A DNA stretch of 64,000 bases from Camarhynchus parvulus (GCF_901933205.1 NC_044574.1:42441609-42505608), one strand, 5' to 3'. Positions 25,481-38,847 are shown, counted from the first letter of the stretch. Notes: generated by a model not told the origin, from the letters alone. Numbers and translations are program-made.

Positions 25481-27942
25481 CAAAACTAGTCTGATGGTGG
25501 AAGTTTTCAGCAACATCACACCCCCTCCCTTGAATCTAAGAGTTTAAGTTTTCATTTAAGGCTTTCCTGCAATAAAAGAGCTTGTGTGAATGTGTGTGTG
25601 AAGCATTTATTTATGCAGCTGTTCAAAGTGATGACAGGGAACAGGAGCAAATATGGGGTCCTCAGCTCAGCCCCACAACAGAAACAGAAATAGAAACTTT
25701 TTTTTATAGCCATATGAATGGCCATCACTTTACTCTAGAGCCTTCAATAAGCAAAGAATACAGTCAAATGCTGAATTTGGCTGGTTCCTGCAGATCTCTA
25801 TGACTCACCTCTGCTAAAATTAGCTAATCTTCATTTGTAGCTTCATGTTGTAAACACAGTTTAAAAACCCTAGAAGAACCCAATCAACATCAAGGGAAGG
25901 TGACAATGTTTTTTTTATCTTGAAAGCAAACTTGAAAATTAATGCCATTTACTGGTGTCTCTGATAAGGCAACAAGATGGACTGTGGATGAGCAAGTTGC
26001 AGTATTTTTTATCTCTCCCTGGTGTCATCTCAGACTCACTGCTGCTGGGTCATGTGTGAGAAAATAGAAACCCTAAACAGGAAATTTTGCTGCAGGTTTA
26101 AATCCCAGTAGACAGTACCTTTGTTCTATAGCAGATCGTGGCCAGAGTAAAAATGTAAAAATTAATATTAACCTTGCCATTTGAACTCATAGTGACAGAC
26201 ATAATCATTATTAGTTTAACCAAACTAAACAAACTTCAATAAATATATATTTCCAAAGTTTAGGCCTTTCTTTTAGTTGTTTTTATGTGAAGCCTTTCTC
26301 TCTTTGAAGATGATTGCTGAGACAATAGTTTTTGCATCTGAAATAACCGCTAGCCAAGAGACTTATAACAGGTTTTGTGCTACAGAAAAATAGACACATC
26401 TTCCCAAAACTGTGAATTCTTTTTCCTAAAAGTGTGACCCTTAACTCAATTTTAGCTCAGTTCAATTCGTAGTTGGACATTAATATTAAGCAGCTGAAGA
26501 AGATCCCTGGATTTGCATTTTTGTCTTTTTTTAGTACCAAAAAATCATCATAAGTAATTTCATTTTGAATGTAGTAATAAAACTTAATCAGAAATAACTG
26601 TCCTTAATTCTGAATGCTAGAAATCATATACAAGTCTTACATCTTAAAAAAACTCATTTGCAAAGAGGATTAGATGGGATCTTCTAATTCTCATTCCATT
26701 TAATCTGCTTTACTAATAAGGTATAAATACTCATTTGAATTATGTCAGGCTCACTCTGTACCTCATCTCAAGAGATGCTGAGTGTCTGGGCCCATGTGGA
26801 CCACCATTGATGTCCTGCTCCAGCATCACTCCTGCTTTCTGAGCTGCCTGCTTTGGCCAGAGCTCTTCTGCTCTGTCCTGGCTTTGGTTTTATGCAGTCA
26901 GTGTTTCTTCCAAGCTGGCCTCCAGCACACTGCAGTTCTTTTGATGTTTGTGCTAGAAAAGGATGCTTTAGCTGCAGCAGATTTCACAGGGCATCAAGGC
27001 TGTCTGTACTTGGGTTCCTACTTTGTGTATTCACTTGGGCCTTACATGTGTGCAACTAATTCTGTGTTTCAGGAGGCATTGTATACCATGAAGTGAGACA
27101 AAAACTACAGGTGTTTGTGTCCTGCTGGCAGTCATGGGTGGGGACAACGATCACATGCACAGAAAAATCTGGGATTTCAACACCAGTACTGAGTGAGTCA
27201 TGCAATGTAACTACAGCAAAAATTTGGCCACTCGAGGTGTCACCAGCCCCCACCATTTGGTAATGTAGAATGCTGGTAGAAATGGTGAGAACTCTGCTTT
27301 GGCATGTGTCATAGTCAGGGGTTTGCAAATTATGACTAAAAATGCCACTATGAGGTGAGACTTGAAATGAGTGTGGGTGGGGAAACAGAGGAAGAGGACA
27401 ATGTATTGGGGCACCCAGTGCAAATGGGACAGCGATGGCATGAAATTGCTGCTGCTGCCTCTGCAATGAATTCAGCGAACTGCACTTCCATACAGTGAAC
27501 TGGAGTAAAGAAACAAGCTGAAAAGCATATTTCAGGTAACTCCATCCAAGCAGTTTTCCTTTTAGTGGTTTTTACATCACTACAGTGCAGCACTGTACCA
27601 ATAAATGAGATTGATGGCCGGTCTTCTGGAACAAAGTGCCTCAGCAATTATCCAGAATAGCTTGCCAGTTTTCCTGGACCTGCTAGAAATAGGCTCTGAG
27701 CCACATGTGGCACCTTTAGAGCAGCAGGACACCCTGGAGGCATCTGACTGTACAAACACAGGGGCACATCCATTCATGGAGTGGGGAAACTGAGGATGTC
27801 ATGAAGGAAGAAAACAGCTGGAAGTTGTTTGCACTGAAGGCTAGCTCCCCTGATATATCATTACCATCAGTCTCCCCTCGAGATTTTCCTTAAGTGGGAA
27901 CCATTGCTTGGGATGAGATGGGCAGCATTGCTGGACAAAGTC
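25481..27942. other. intergenic DNA
   Basis: Unique sequence. The 136-codon minus frame at 27466-27056 is His/Pro/Ser-rich with no domain and overlaps other open frames. Nothing else is recognised. Confidence 0.5.
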
Positions 27943-28366
27943 TGGTGTATCATATTCACATTTTCTTGAAAAATCCCTTTGCCCAGGATTTTTCTCCTGG
28001 GAAGCTGAGAAGCCTCAGAGAAAAAGGAAAACAATATTATCTCATTTGCTTCTCCTCTGTTTTGCTCATGTGGAATGTGTTTGGAGATTGTTTATCCAAC
28101 AGGCGATTGTTTCATTGGTTTCTGGTGTGAGTTGTTTTCACTCATTGGCCAATCAGTGCCAACCTGTGTCGGGACTCTGGAAAGAGTCACGAGTTTTCAT
28201 TAATATCTTTTTAGATTCTGTAAGTATCCTTTCTGTACTCTTTAGTATAGTTTAGTATAGTATTCTTTAATATAATATAGTATCACAAAATAATAAAATA
28301 GCCTTCTGAGAACATGGAGTCACATTCACCATTCCTTCCTTCGTCTGGGGGCAATGCAAATACAAT
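27943..28366 (+). mobile_element. endogenous retrovirus solo LTR, passerine type
   Basis: About 425 bp match an LTR sequence I know as a common dispersed repeat of songbirds. It has TTCTTGAAAAATCCCTTTGC near the 5' end, then CTCATTGGCCAATCAGTGCC, a TTTAGTATAG tandem at about 28240-28259, a plus-strand AATAAA near 28290, and a 3' part with CTTCTGAGAACATGGAGTCA. No internal retroviral genes flank it, so it is a solo LTR left by recombination. Exact ends and target-site duplication are not clear by eye. The subfamily name needs a library search. Confidence 0.8.
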
Positions 28367-29797
28367 ACTGTTGGTGGCCAGCTGCTCTCCCTTGGGACAG
28401 GCTGAAGGGAATCATAGGTTTGGAAAGTCAGAAGCAGTGCCCTTGCTGACTGGGGCAGGTTGAGCCTGGGAACTTCCCTCTGTGTTTGTGTGTCTCTGCT
28501 GCTACATTTGACAGATGGCTCTGCTCAGACAACATGTAAAGACAAATAGAAACAGTCTTGGAAAGGTGGGAGGAAAACTAAATGGATGAAAAATACCCAC
28601 AGAGTCCTGTGTTCATCAAACCATGCACCTACCGCAATATTACAAATTTCTGAGACACCTCAAATTGCATTAAGATAATACAGCATGCTTGATAAAATTT
28701 TATTTCTCTTCTGGTATTTGAGATGCCAGAGTTCTCCTGAGGCATATTTACAAGTTTTCTTTGTAACTAGTTCAGTAGGAAAACATTCCTTAATTGGTTA
28801 GAGAGGCCTTTATTTTTTTTAGCTTCAGTTGCAAAAGCTCAAAGCAAACCCCATGACAAAAAGTTTCAACATATTGATAAAAGCTAGTGGTGTTGGGGTT
28901 TGAATCAATTATATATGTATTAGGAAAAAAAAAAGTTAGCCCTTTTTTTTCGTAAAGGGGGATAGGAGCAAGATTACTGCCTGTGAACTTCAGTGAACAG
29001 ACAGCTATGTAAACTGTCTCAGGAACAGCACAGAGGAATAAAACTGGCCATAATTAAACCTTGGTTGGAAAATGTGAGAAAGTCCTAAGTCAGAAGCACT
29101 AAACTCTGGGACAACCCCTTGTCATGGTAACTGAGCAGTGGTGGTCAGCAAGAGGAAGGGGACTTGGCTCATGGAGGGAACAGATTTGGGTTCACTCCCT
29201 TCACTAGCGTCCTTACGGGGTTGTGGTCTTCCTAAAAAGAGAAACCTCTACTGTGGCAGCTCCCTGGTGGTGCTTGTTTGAAGAAAGCAAAGAGCTGCTA
29301 AATCAAGTCAAAAATATTTCAACTGTCTCATTTTATCTCCATAGTAAGAGATTGAAAGTTTCCTTGAGATGCAAACCAATAATGATCTATACAGTATTTA
29401 ACTAGGTATCTAATAAAAGACATAATTATGTTTGTTAGATTGAGTCTTTTGTTAGTGTGCCCCACATCATGCTGGGATGTGATCACGCATGATATCAGGA
29501 GATGTGAAAAAGACAGATGAAAAATATTTTTAACCTGTTTAATTCTAGCTTGTAGCTCTGCTGTTGTTCTGTGTTTAAAGCATTAAATACTTCACAGATT
29601 TCTTTTTTTCTGGTCATATCAAACAAATATTCTTTGGTATAGCCTGTGAAAGGAGAAAGTGGATTTCAGCTATGCTCTGTAAATGAAGACTTGTACAATC
29701 ACTTGCTACAAATTTGAGTGTAGTAAATGCAATTAATATTGTGATGTGGCTCAGAAGAGACCTTTCCCAGCCTCCAGCACACGGGCTTGCTCTCACA

Positions 29798-29839
29798 AAT
29801 GTACTGCTCCAAAAAGCTAATGTACTGCTCCGGAAAGCT
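29798..29839. repeat. 21-bp tandem duplication
   Basis: AATGTACTGCTCCAAAAAGC and its copy with GG replacing AA lie head to tail, followed by a partial third unit (AATGTGTGTGCT). Confidence 0.75.
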
Positions 29840-32662
29840 AATGTGTGTGCTGGACACACTAAAATGAAAAATATTAGCCGGTTTCTCCTCACCCCAAGCT
29901 GTCACCAAGCTATAACAAGTTATTACAAAAAGTGGTGCAGGTCTTTGAGCCTTCAGGCTCAAAGAAGCACTTCAGAAGCACTTCCATGTTGCCAACTCTG
30001 CAACCCTGGAGCACTTAGTCAGGAATGCAATTGATACCTTTTTGGATACATTAGGAGGAGTACACAAATGCAATTTTACATGGTGTATTGATTTTAAACA
30101 TTGTGAGACTCATTTTCATTCAAGCCAGATTAAGGTTAAAGCAAACAAATATTTTACTTATGAAACTCATAAAGTTTACAGAGGTTTTTGAAGATGCAGG
30201 ACAAAAAGGAAACTGCATGCTGTCAAGATGTCACATGAGAAAAATTTTAAGGTTTCTCTTCCCACAGCCCAGTGAAAAGCAAACTTACTCCACATGCATT
30301 GCCAGGACTCCTGCTGTACTGAACATTCTTTGTCCTTGAGAAGCAACCTGGAGAGGAATCTCGAATGGGAGGCAAAGGTGTGCCTGATGGTTTCCCTTCC
30401 CGTAATCTGTGGCTTGAATTGAAGGGCAGGATGTAAGGATATCCTTCAATCTCATGCCTTTCACAAATGTTTTATTTCCAAACTTTGTTACCTTCTAGAA
30501 ATGCTGGCGATGCTGGTCATGGCCAGCCGTTGCTATCCTCCATCTGGATAACCAACGGATTTTATTTGCCTTTTCTTCTGCGTTTGTTTTTTTCCTGCGC
30601 GGACTCATTCAAGTTAGATGGGAGCTTTGCAGATCTGTAATTCAACCTTTGCTCGAACAAGACCAACATCTAAGTCAAATCAGGCATCAGGATCTTGTCC
30701 AGGGGAGTTTTGAGTACCTGCAAGGATATATTTGACATGTTCCCCAGCCATCCTTTTTCATCCTTATCTGGCTTCCCTGGAGAGAAGGAGAAAGAAACGT
30801 TAGCTAGAATTTCCCTTGCTCCTGTCCATGACCATTGCTTCTTGTGTTTTCCCTGTGCACCTCTGAGAAGGACTTGCCTGTCTCCTGTCCAGCCCTCCCC
30901 ATCCTAGCGCTGGTGGCAGCCATCCCCCAAGTCCTGCCTCAGGCTGAGCATTCCCAACTCCCTCTGTGGCTCCTCATGCCTGGAGTGGTCCAGCACTCAG
31001 CCATCACAGGAGCTCCCCACTGAGCTCCCTCTCTCCTCTGCACACACAGACAGCGTGCTGCAGCTACCCAGCAGGGCAGCTGGTCTCCTGTTTTTTGTGG
31101 AATCCTCTTCCCCACGTGCTGAATCCCTTTTTGCATGACCCACATTTTCCTCAGCCACGCCCTGCATTGCTGTGTAGGCAAGATCTGTGCCTACATCTTG
31201 ATGAGGGTGACACTTGACAGAAGAGAAGTACTTCAGAGTGATACTGGGGTAATTTGGGATGAGTGAGCTCCTCCATCTTCTTGTTGGCATTCTATGTGTA
31301 AATAATATGCGTTTGACCTACCATTCTTGTAAACACTGGTTTGACGATGTTCCCTCAGCAGATCCAAAGGCTGTGATTTAATGTCTTTCCTAATGTAGCC
31401 AACGTTTGACAAGTTATTGCTGAGGATGCATACTCTTTATAGTTTTACTTATTGTTTTACTATTTAGTTCTGAACTCAGGGTGACTACTGACAAAAATAG
31501 CACTACTTTTAAATGCTCTCCAGTAGGCTTCTCCTAATATTTTTTTTCATGGGAAGTTTAAAACAGTTGCTTTTTTCCTTTTCGGTCAGGGGCAAAAAAA
31601 CACCAAAGAGGAGATTTCTAATGCAATACCTCTTCAAAAACTATTAATAATAAAATTTCAACATTGAAATATCAGCTCACTGAAGTCCATGACAGCAATT
31701 TTCTTGCTGAACTTTTTTACACTCCTTTTCCACTAAAGGAAGGGGGCTGAATAAGTCAGAAATGTGTGTCTGTTGCCTGTCAGGAATTTAGTTTAATTCA
31801 GTGAAATCCTTCCCTGTGACAGAATAATGTCTTCCCTCCTCTTTTGAACCCATTTTTTAGCCTATTTCAATTGCATATATGATCTGAGTTTATGCAAGTG
31901 TGGTATCAGAATAACACCTCCACAGTGGCAATACTCCTTAGACTACAGGGTGCTTCCATTAACAAACTTGGCGGTCACCACTGGGGTGTTTCCATCAGGC
32001 TGGAAGGATCTTTTCCAATTCCCTTAATGAGTTACAGGGGATTGTCTTGAGGTAGAGAAATAGTGCAGGATGGATCCTGCCACAGGAAGCAATCTTACTC
32101 CTCTTTCCTTGTTGCTTGCATCCCATGAGTAAACTCTTCCATGCTGTAGCAGTGGCTGACTTCTTCCACAACTGGATGGACTTCAAGCCTGAGGAGAACA
32201 GGCTGTGGACTGGGGAAAGGAAAAGAGGCAGGGGTAGGCTTTGCCACTCAGAGTACAACAGCTTGGATAAGTCTTTGGTAACCTATTTACAGCAGACTAC
32301 ACTTGTAGAAGGGGAGGTAAATTATTAAGGGCACAGAGATACAACTCGTCAAGACTACTTACATCTAAAGGCTGAATTTGCAGCATCTGTGCTAAAACTT
32401 ATCAATCAAAACCTTTTGGCTTGGGCAAATATTCCTTATGAAATCTGAGGGGCAAGAGACACAGGAGATGGTGCTGATGCTGTAGGGCTATCCCTTGGGA
32501 GTTGCTTCCTGCCCCTGACCAGAATAAGCTGGTGCTTTGAGCACAATGGTATCCTGCCCAGCACCCAGGGTGTGCCTCATTTTTCACATCCCAGGCTACT
32601 GCAAAATTACAGTTCATCTGTCTGGTTCAATTAAGTCTGATATTTAGAAGGCTGGTAGGTTT

Positions 32663-32682
32663 ATTTTGTTTTGTTTTGTTTT
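32663..32682. repeat. (TTTTG)n simple repeat
   Basis: Four units of a TTTTG pentamer in a T-rich context. Confidence 0.8.
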
Positions 32683-35600
32683 CTTGGTCAGATGAATCTT
32701 TTAGCCAAAGAGTTAGAATTACTACTTTTCACATTAATCTTTTAAAAGTTCATTTTCTGTGCCTGTGTGTTGAGACTTCAGTTCAAAGCAACAGCAGTGT
32801 AATAAGTTGTTCCTGCTGGAGAGAAGCCAGGGGAGTTATTCAAAATGTAGTGAGAACTGATAGAATCTGGCTGCCTTAGTGCCTTGAAAGGCAGTCTTAA
32901 TTTCTTTTAAAATTGGAAGCTAACCAAATCCCTACCTTTTGAGCATTCATTTTGCAGTTGTGAGGTTTTGCATATTTATTGTCCCTGGGGCTCCCACTAA
33001 GGCAGGTATTTCCATGGAGCTGCCTTTGGCTGCCTTGGAGACCTGGCAATGGCAGCATCCCCAGACCCTGCTCGGGAGGGCAGCACCCTTCTCTGTGCCC
33101 TGGGTTTCACCTATTTAAGGATATTGCTGGCACTGTTCTTTCCCTTGGCCTTTTCTAGTAAACTCATCTTCAACAGAAAAAAAATTTAAAATTATAAAAA
33201 GTCTTCAAGCAAAGCTTTGTTTCTTTGCCCTTTGCCTGGATATTTCAGGGTATGGAAATGTAAGCATACGTCTGAGGGTTATTAGGTGTGCACATTTTTC
33301 AAAACCAGATATTATTTTAAACACTTGACATGGAGTTTTGGCTCTGGAGGTGTTCTACTGTATGCAGGCTCTGGTCCATCACAGATGAACAAAACCATGC
33401 GAGACTTGAGACTGATTCTGTCATCCTTTAGGGTTAGTGAATGATAGGCATTCAAACCTGATTCAAAACTTGTTAAAACTGATGAATTAGTTGTAGAGCA
33501 GAGTGTTTGTCCAGTGAAAACCTGTTCTGAAATGTTATCACAGTGTCTTTGATTATGATAAGTACTTTGTAAAAAAAATATAAGCTCATATTCACGAGTC
33601 TGTTTCTTGAAAGCCTCTAAAATTCTTCCTTTAGTATCAGGTATTGCAAAGTTGGAGAGAAAAGTAGCCAACATAAAAAAAAATAGACATCTTTCATTTC
33701 ATAAAGCTGTATGTTAATTGAATAATCAAAGTTTTCATCGTCTCCCTAGTTTAAATTACCATTTGTCATCCTGTCACCATTGGCTGATATGAGTAATGCC
33801 TGTTACATACTGCTCTGCCTGGTACCTTGCAGGTACAAGGATTCATTATGGTTCCATGTTTCACCTCTCACATAACTACTGCTTTTAATCCTGCCACTGA
33901 GCTTAGCTACCTTCAAAGCCTACTGAGGTACCTTCAGAGCTACTGACTTTTTGCCATGATTTCCATCAGGACTTTTTAAAATAGGAATAGTGTAGTCATA
34001 TCAGAAATTCAGTTTAATGGTAACAAGGTTTTGAAAGCTATGCTGATTGAAAAAACTAAAAGATAGGCTTTTCCCCTCTCAGGCTTGCACACACATTCTT
34101 CTCAGCTGAGGTCTGACATGTTTCTTCAGCACGTGGTGTGAAACTCCTAGTTCCAAAAAAAAAAAAACCAGTAGAAATTTCTGGAAGAACCTAACACAGA
34201 AGTCATGAGCAAGCCTGTTTTCTAGGTTTTTTCCCCCATGTTATAGGATAATTGCTCAACACTTAAGGACATGATTCAGATGGGACTTTAGAACTGGCTT
34301 TCATGTTTTGATGGGATATGTAAGAAATCAAAATCAAAATCTTCATTTTGTGCTCCAAAATTTTGATGTGTATCTACTGGAAAAGATAGTTGTAGAATTA
34401 TCACTTTATCTCTTACTAAATCAATGCTTAGGCAAACATTCATGCTTAGCTTTCAAAATCTTTTCTCTAGTCCCTCTAGAACTACCACTCCTTTGACACT
34501 TTTCTCCAAGCTATTTATGAATGTCTTTGTTTTGGATTATTTTTCCTCAGAGGTAACATTTTCATATTTTCAGGCCAAGGCATCATGTTACTGTCTGTCC
34601 TGCAACCTTAAATTTTTCTCATTGATGACTGGAACATTTCCAGGTTGAGGGCATTTTGTAGCCCTAATAGTGCCTTTATTTTCCCATTTAAGACAGGATT
34701 TTAGATGTGTGTTACAAATAAACATACCCAATATTTACTTCTGCTTTGGGATGATGCTTGCTTTAAATCTTGCTTGTTTGCAACGCTTTTGGTTCTCCAC
34801 TGCCTAGCAGAACAATTACAGAGGCTGATCTACCTTGAGGGCTGGCAAGGGCTTTGCTGGCCCTCTGTTATCTCTTTCAGCAGGGGATCTGGAATTATCA
34901 CAGCTCCTTGACACCCTGTCTTTCCTGCAGTCAGATACTTGAAACCTCTCTCTGAACTCTGTGGTGCATCACAGACTGTGCTTAACCAGATCTGGGTAGT
35001 CCAATGCCTCTGGGCATCAGGAAGCACCAGGCATGTCCAAGAAGACTGGAAGCTAAAAAAGAATGAAAATGCAGAGGCAAAACCAAGCATGTTTTAGTGT
35101 GTATTGAATTCTCAATTTGTACATTAGAAATAAAATCCAGCTCTAACTGACTGGACATAATGCAGGAATGGATGTGAAATAGCTCAGAGGTAGAGAGTGT
35201 TGCTGCTCTCACCCAGGCTAAGCAAGAGACCAGAAGAGGCATTTACACTGTGCTGGGCACAGCTCAGGCAGGTGAAGCTCTGCAGGATGAAAGGGAAGTC
35301 TGCAATGAAGGAAAGGAAATCACCACCAAGCTTTCCCTCTTCCATAACCAGGAAAGATCTTGCTCTACTGTCCTAACCCTGCATCTGCTTTTGAAAAACT
35401 TCGATTGACTATCACTTAGAGGCTGATTTTACAGGAGTAAAGTTCAGAATATAAAACTAAATGGCAATTTCTTTCTGTTACAAATTATTTAAAGCCTGAC
35501 AATCCTTCATCAAGTTGGTTTTCTGGAGAAGGGATTTCTGTTGTGCAGCAAGAGCTCTTTAGTGAGAGGAGCTAACCTGAACATTGTGGAAAACGGTGTG

Positions 35601-36549
35601 TTCTGGGTTAGGAAATGCAGCCTGTTAGCAGTGAACTGGACTTGCATGGTCTCTGTCTTTCTGCTTGAAATCTCATTTCAGAAAGCTGTTCTTCACTTTG
35701 GGATTTTTACTCAATACACCTCTGCCACTGGGAGACCAGTTTAATGATGAACTTTCATATACTTCCTCTATACCTTGATTATAACTTCTTGCAATCCCCT
35801 ACTTCATTTTCAGTAGAGACATTGGCTGCCTTTGACCCGAATTTGTGTTATACGTTCCTTCATCCACTCCTTGTATCTTCCGGAACTGGCCAGATAATGA
35901 GCACTGAAAGTTCATCGGGTGCTTAATCAATTGTGTTTGCACACTCAAAATAATCCTACAGACACTGTGCTACCACAGTACCTGTTTATAACATACACTA
36001 ATACAAAATATATGCAAAGATCACGTGGGACTATTTTTCCACTTACCAAAGACTTACAGAAGTGGTAGATGCATTAAGCTCTCCATTTGTAAAACAACAT
36101 CTGTAAAAGATTATTCACCATGAGAATAACTAGATTACATCCGATATTTTGCAGAAATTTGTAATGTAAGCTTCCAACGGCACTCTGTTGCAGGCTCTCA
36201 AGGATATGAGAAAACATAACAAGCAGCAGGCACAGCAGAACTGGCAGGAGCCCATGTGCTAGTGATGCAGAATTCATATTCAAAGATATTCTGGTGCCTT
36301 ATCGCAAAAGCACTCTTAAAGATGGACATAGTCTGAATTAGTCTGAGAGAATATTTTGATATGAAACAGTGTAACTAAGAGACATTGACACTGGTTTAAG
36401 TAAAAGAATCAGTATAAATATGCTTGAGAACTGTGCTGGGGTTTGCTTTTCTTTTTAAAGAAAAAAACAATGTCAGTTGACAAGGGAAAACTATCAAATA
36501 GTTTTCACTTAAATACAGTAGTAGACTGAAGCCTATTGTGAAAGGGTAA

Positions 36550-36692
36550 TTAAGGATCAAGGTCAGGCTGGATGGGGTGCTGAGCAACCTGATCTAATTG
36601 AAGATGTTCCTGCTCATTGAAGGGCAGGGTGGACTAGATGACCTTTGAAAGGTTCCTTCTGACCCAAAGTATTCAATGAATCTGTGACACAG
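36550..36692 (+). mobile_element. CR1 LINE fragment, extreme 3' end
   Basis: About 140 bp in forward orientation, from GGTCAGGCTGGATGGGGTGC through TGAGCAACCTGATCTAATTG and GACTAGATGACCTTTGAAAG to TGACCCAAAGTATTCAATGA. It is a severely 5'-truncated copy in the DNA 3' of RBM46. Confidence 0.88.
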
Positions 36693-38079
36693 AAGATATC
36701 TGAGGGGGGAAGAAATGCCAGGAAAGGCCCACAAAATTATGAATAGCAATGAGGAGAGGTGAATTTAGAGAAAGCTGATCAGAAAGGCAGTTTGGAGTTC
36801 AGCCTGCTGAACTGTCTTGGTAATTAGGCCAAAAGGAGAAAACGTGCAATGTAGTGAAAAAGCTGATCATAGTTCAATTTCAGAAGCTGTAATATATCCA
36901 AGTCTTACCTACACTGACTTAGATAGTTTGGGTAGGCTATTCTCATTTATAGTCAAACACCTGCTTTATCCTAGCATTATGAACCCTAATAATCCAACAG
37001 GTTTTCAAATGTTATGAAATAGTTATCCATGTAATGCAATTAAAAATGGCTAGTGGTACTGTAGATTTTTATCCCTACTCTTCTCATATTCTCTGCAATT
37101 CCCTCTCATGCAACAGTAATTAATTTTTTTAATTAACTGTTAAACTACCCAAGAATATGAGTGAGCTTTAATTAAAGTGGAATTTTTAAAAATGTTTCCC
37201 AAAAATCATTCATAACATTTTTAATACCATACTGACATGAAGTTTCCTTGAGTTACATTGGTTGTTCTCCTCAGGCTGCTAGTACGTATATTTTTCCTTG
37301 ATTAGATGCCTCCCCTATCTTTTCTGATTCCTGTTTGACAAATAGTACACTAGGATGTTAATACATAAAAAAGAAATCTTTTCACTCTGACAAAAAAGGT
37401 TTTTAAATTACTGATGGTTAGCTTTTAATAATGAAATAATGAGGCTGTTAAAACCTTGTGGGGTGTCTGATTAGGTTGTCCTCTGTACTAAAGGCTTTCA
37501 CTATCCAGAATTGTCTGACATCTCCCTATCTCAGTGGGTTCCTGAAAACTTAAAGAATAGCTTAGAAAAAATGAAATCATACCTCATACAGGAGAGTGAC
37601 TTCTTTTCATTACAAAATGGTGGTATATCAAGCAGTTGAAATGGATTTAACAAGCTCAAATTCAGCATGAAATGGAACAACATACTTTTCTGGCAAAGAA
37701 TTCTAGGGTAGGACAGCAAAATTTAGCAGACTATTGCAGCAAAAATCTTCTGCTAGCCTTACAACCGCCCTAAAAGCAGCCATGCCTGCTTGATTTTATC
37801 AGGGTTTATAACATGGGTGAAGAAAACAGGAAGCTGAGCTTCCAGAAGACTGCAGTGCTAACCCATCAGCCAGCTGTGTACAGAGGCATTTGAGGGTTCA
37901 CTAAATGCCTGCCCAAACTGGCACAGCATGCACTGCACCTCCCTCACCCCCTAGTATTAGAAGAGCCTAAATAAGAATTGTTTACACAAATGACAATATC
38001 TGAGCTCTTAAAGAATTCTTCTGCATTAGGATGAAAATATTTCATATTCTTAGATATTTTAATATATGTATTTGTCCAG
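36693..38079. other. intergenic DNA
   Basis: AT-rich unique sequence with no repeat, exon or RNA gene that I recognise. Confidence 0.5.
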
Positions 38080-38252
38080 ATGACTTTCTCAGGCAGCCAG
38101 ACACAGTCCTGTGAATACCTGTATCCACATTTATCCTGAACTCTCCAGTGAGAGCACCTGGCTTCATTCCTCTCAGAAACCTGAGACCAGTGTTTCCACC
38201 AGCAGCTCAGTCCCTGAGGCCTGGTAAATTGGAGGCCACATCCCTCCTTCAG
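38080..38252 (+). other. exon-like block with good splice sites (non-coding)
   Basis: A strong acceptor (TATTTGTCCAG, exon start 38080) and a consensus donor (CAG followed by GTGAGA, exon end 38252) bound 173 nt. Two of the frames I read hit stops early, so if real this is an lncRNA or UTR exon. It lies 380 bp upstream of the plus-strand coding-like frame ending at 38823. No transcript evidence is available. Confidence 0.2.
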
Positions 38253-38634
38253 GTGAGAGAAATCAAAATCAGGAGAGTAAGCTCTGCTAACACCCACCTC
38301 TCACCAGGACCAGCTTGTGAACTCTGCTGAACAGGTTCACCAGAGCTAAACAGACTTGAACTCTGCTCCACGGCTTGCTAGAATCCCCCTATAGTGCTAT
38401 TAAGTCATTCAGTAGTTACTTATCTAATATTTAAGTGCTACATGTAGTGGTGAAAAGAAAAGCAGGAAAATACAGCTATTACCAGTATGTAGAGCTACTG
38501 GCACTAAGAGGTGGTTTAGAAAATGTCTTAAGCTCAAAGCCAGAGTGCACATCAAGAGCTTAGGAAATACCCTCTGAATGCTGGAAAAATCAAGTATTTT
38601 TGCAGTAAAGTACTGTACCTGTTTAAGTTAGGAC

Positions 38635-38823
38635 ACCCCGATCCAATTTATACTGCAAGACTCAACTCCTTGTGGACTTTGATGCCTTTCTGGAAGCTGT
38701 GCTTTCGTCGGCTGTTACTGAACTTGCTCCTGGGCTGGATGTGAAATGGGATGGTGTGTTTGGAGTGCTGGACAAACTGGGTGATGTGACTGTTTCCTCT
38801 GGCCTCACTCTACTGCTTCCATA
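38635..38823 (+). CDS. unrecognised coding-like frame ending in TAG
   Basis: This is a plus-strand open frame of about 57 codons, from just after an in-frame TAA to TAG at 38821-38823. It has a strong RNY codon pattern (many GAC, GAT, GCT, GTG, ACT, GGT codons) and alternating acidic and hydrophobic residues: DFDAFLEAVLSSAVTELAPG, then LDVKWDGVFGVLDKLGDV. There is no start ATG, so it would be an internal or terminal exon or a fragment of a retrocopy. Possible acceptors are the AAG at about 38625-38627 and the GCAAG near 38659. I do not recognise the family. Confidence 0.25.
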
Positions 38824-38847
38824 GCTTAAATTCTTGACTCCAATGAA
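38662..38847 (-). other. Ser/Thr-rich open frame; possible alternative RBM46 terminal exon
   Basis: On the minus strand an open frame of about 60 codons ends in TGA near 38662. A pyrimidine-rich tract ending GGAG near 38848 could act as an acceptor. It leaves two bases (TC), which fit the one base carried from the 60-nt candidate exon or directly from exon 4. The peptide is low-complexity (SSRVRPEETVTSP, SLSSTPNTPS, ESTASRKASKSTRS). The normal RBM46 tail is also Ser/Thr/Pro-rich, but I see no alignment. The opposite strand here is open too and looks more protein-like, so the assignment is weak. Confidence 0.18.

Larger units (their letters stand above)
28367..36549. other. intergenic DNA
   Basis: Unique sequence with small repeats: a 21-bp tandem pair at 29798-29839, a 12-bp duplication at 29962-29984 and a (TTTTG)n run at 32663-32682. 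A GC-richer patch at 32980-33170 has a TATTTAAGG box and could be a decayed LTR, but I cannot place it in a family. No gene is recognised. Confidence 0.5.

Noticed and set aside
27056..27466. 136-codon minus-strand open frame
   Set aside because: It overlaps several other open frames in the same stretch and has no recognisable features or conserved motifs.
32980..33180. GC-richer block with TATTTAAGG, considered as a decayed LTR
   Set aside because: The TATA-like box alone is not enough; no family match and no flanking duplication seen.
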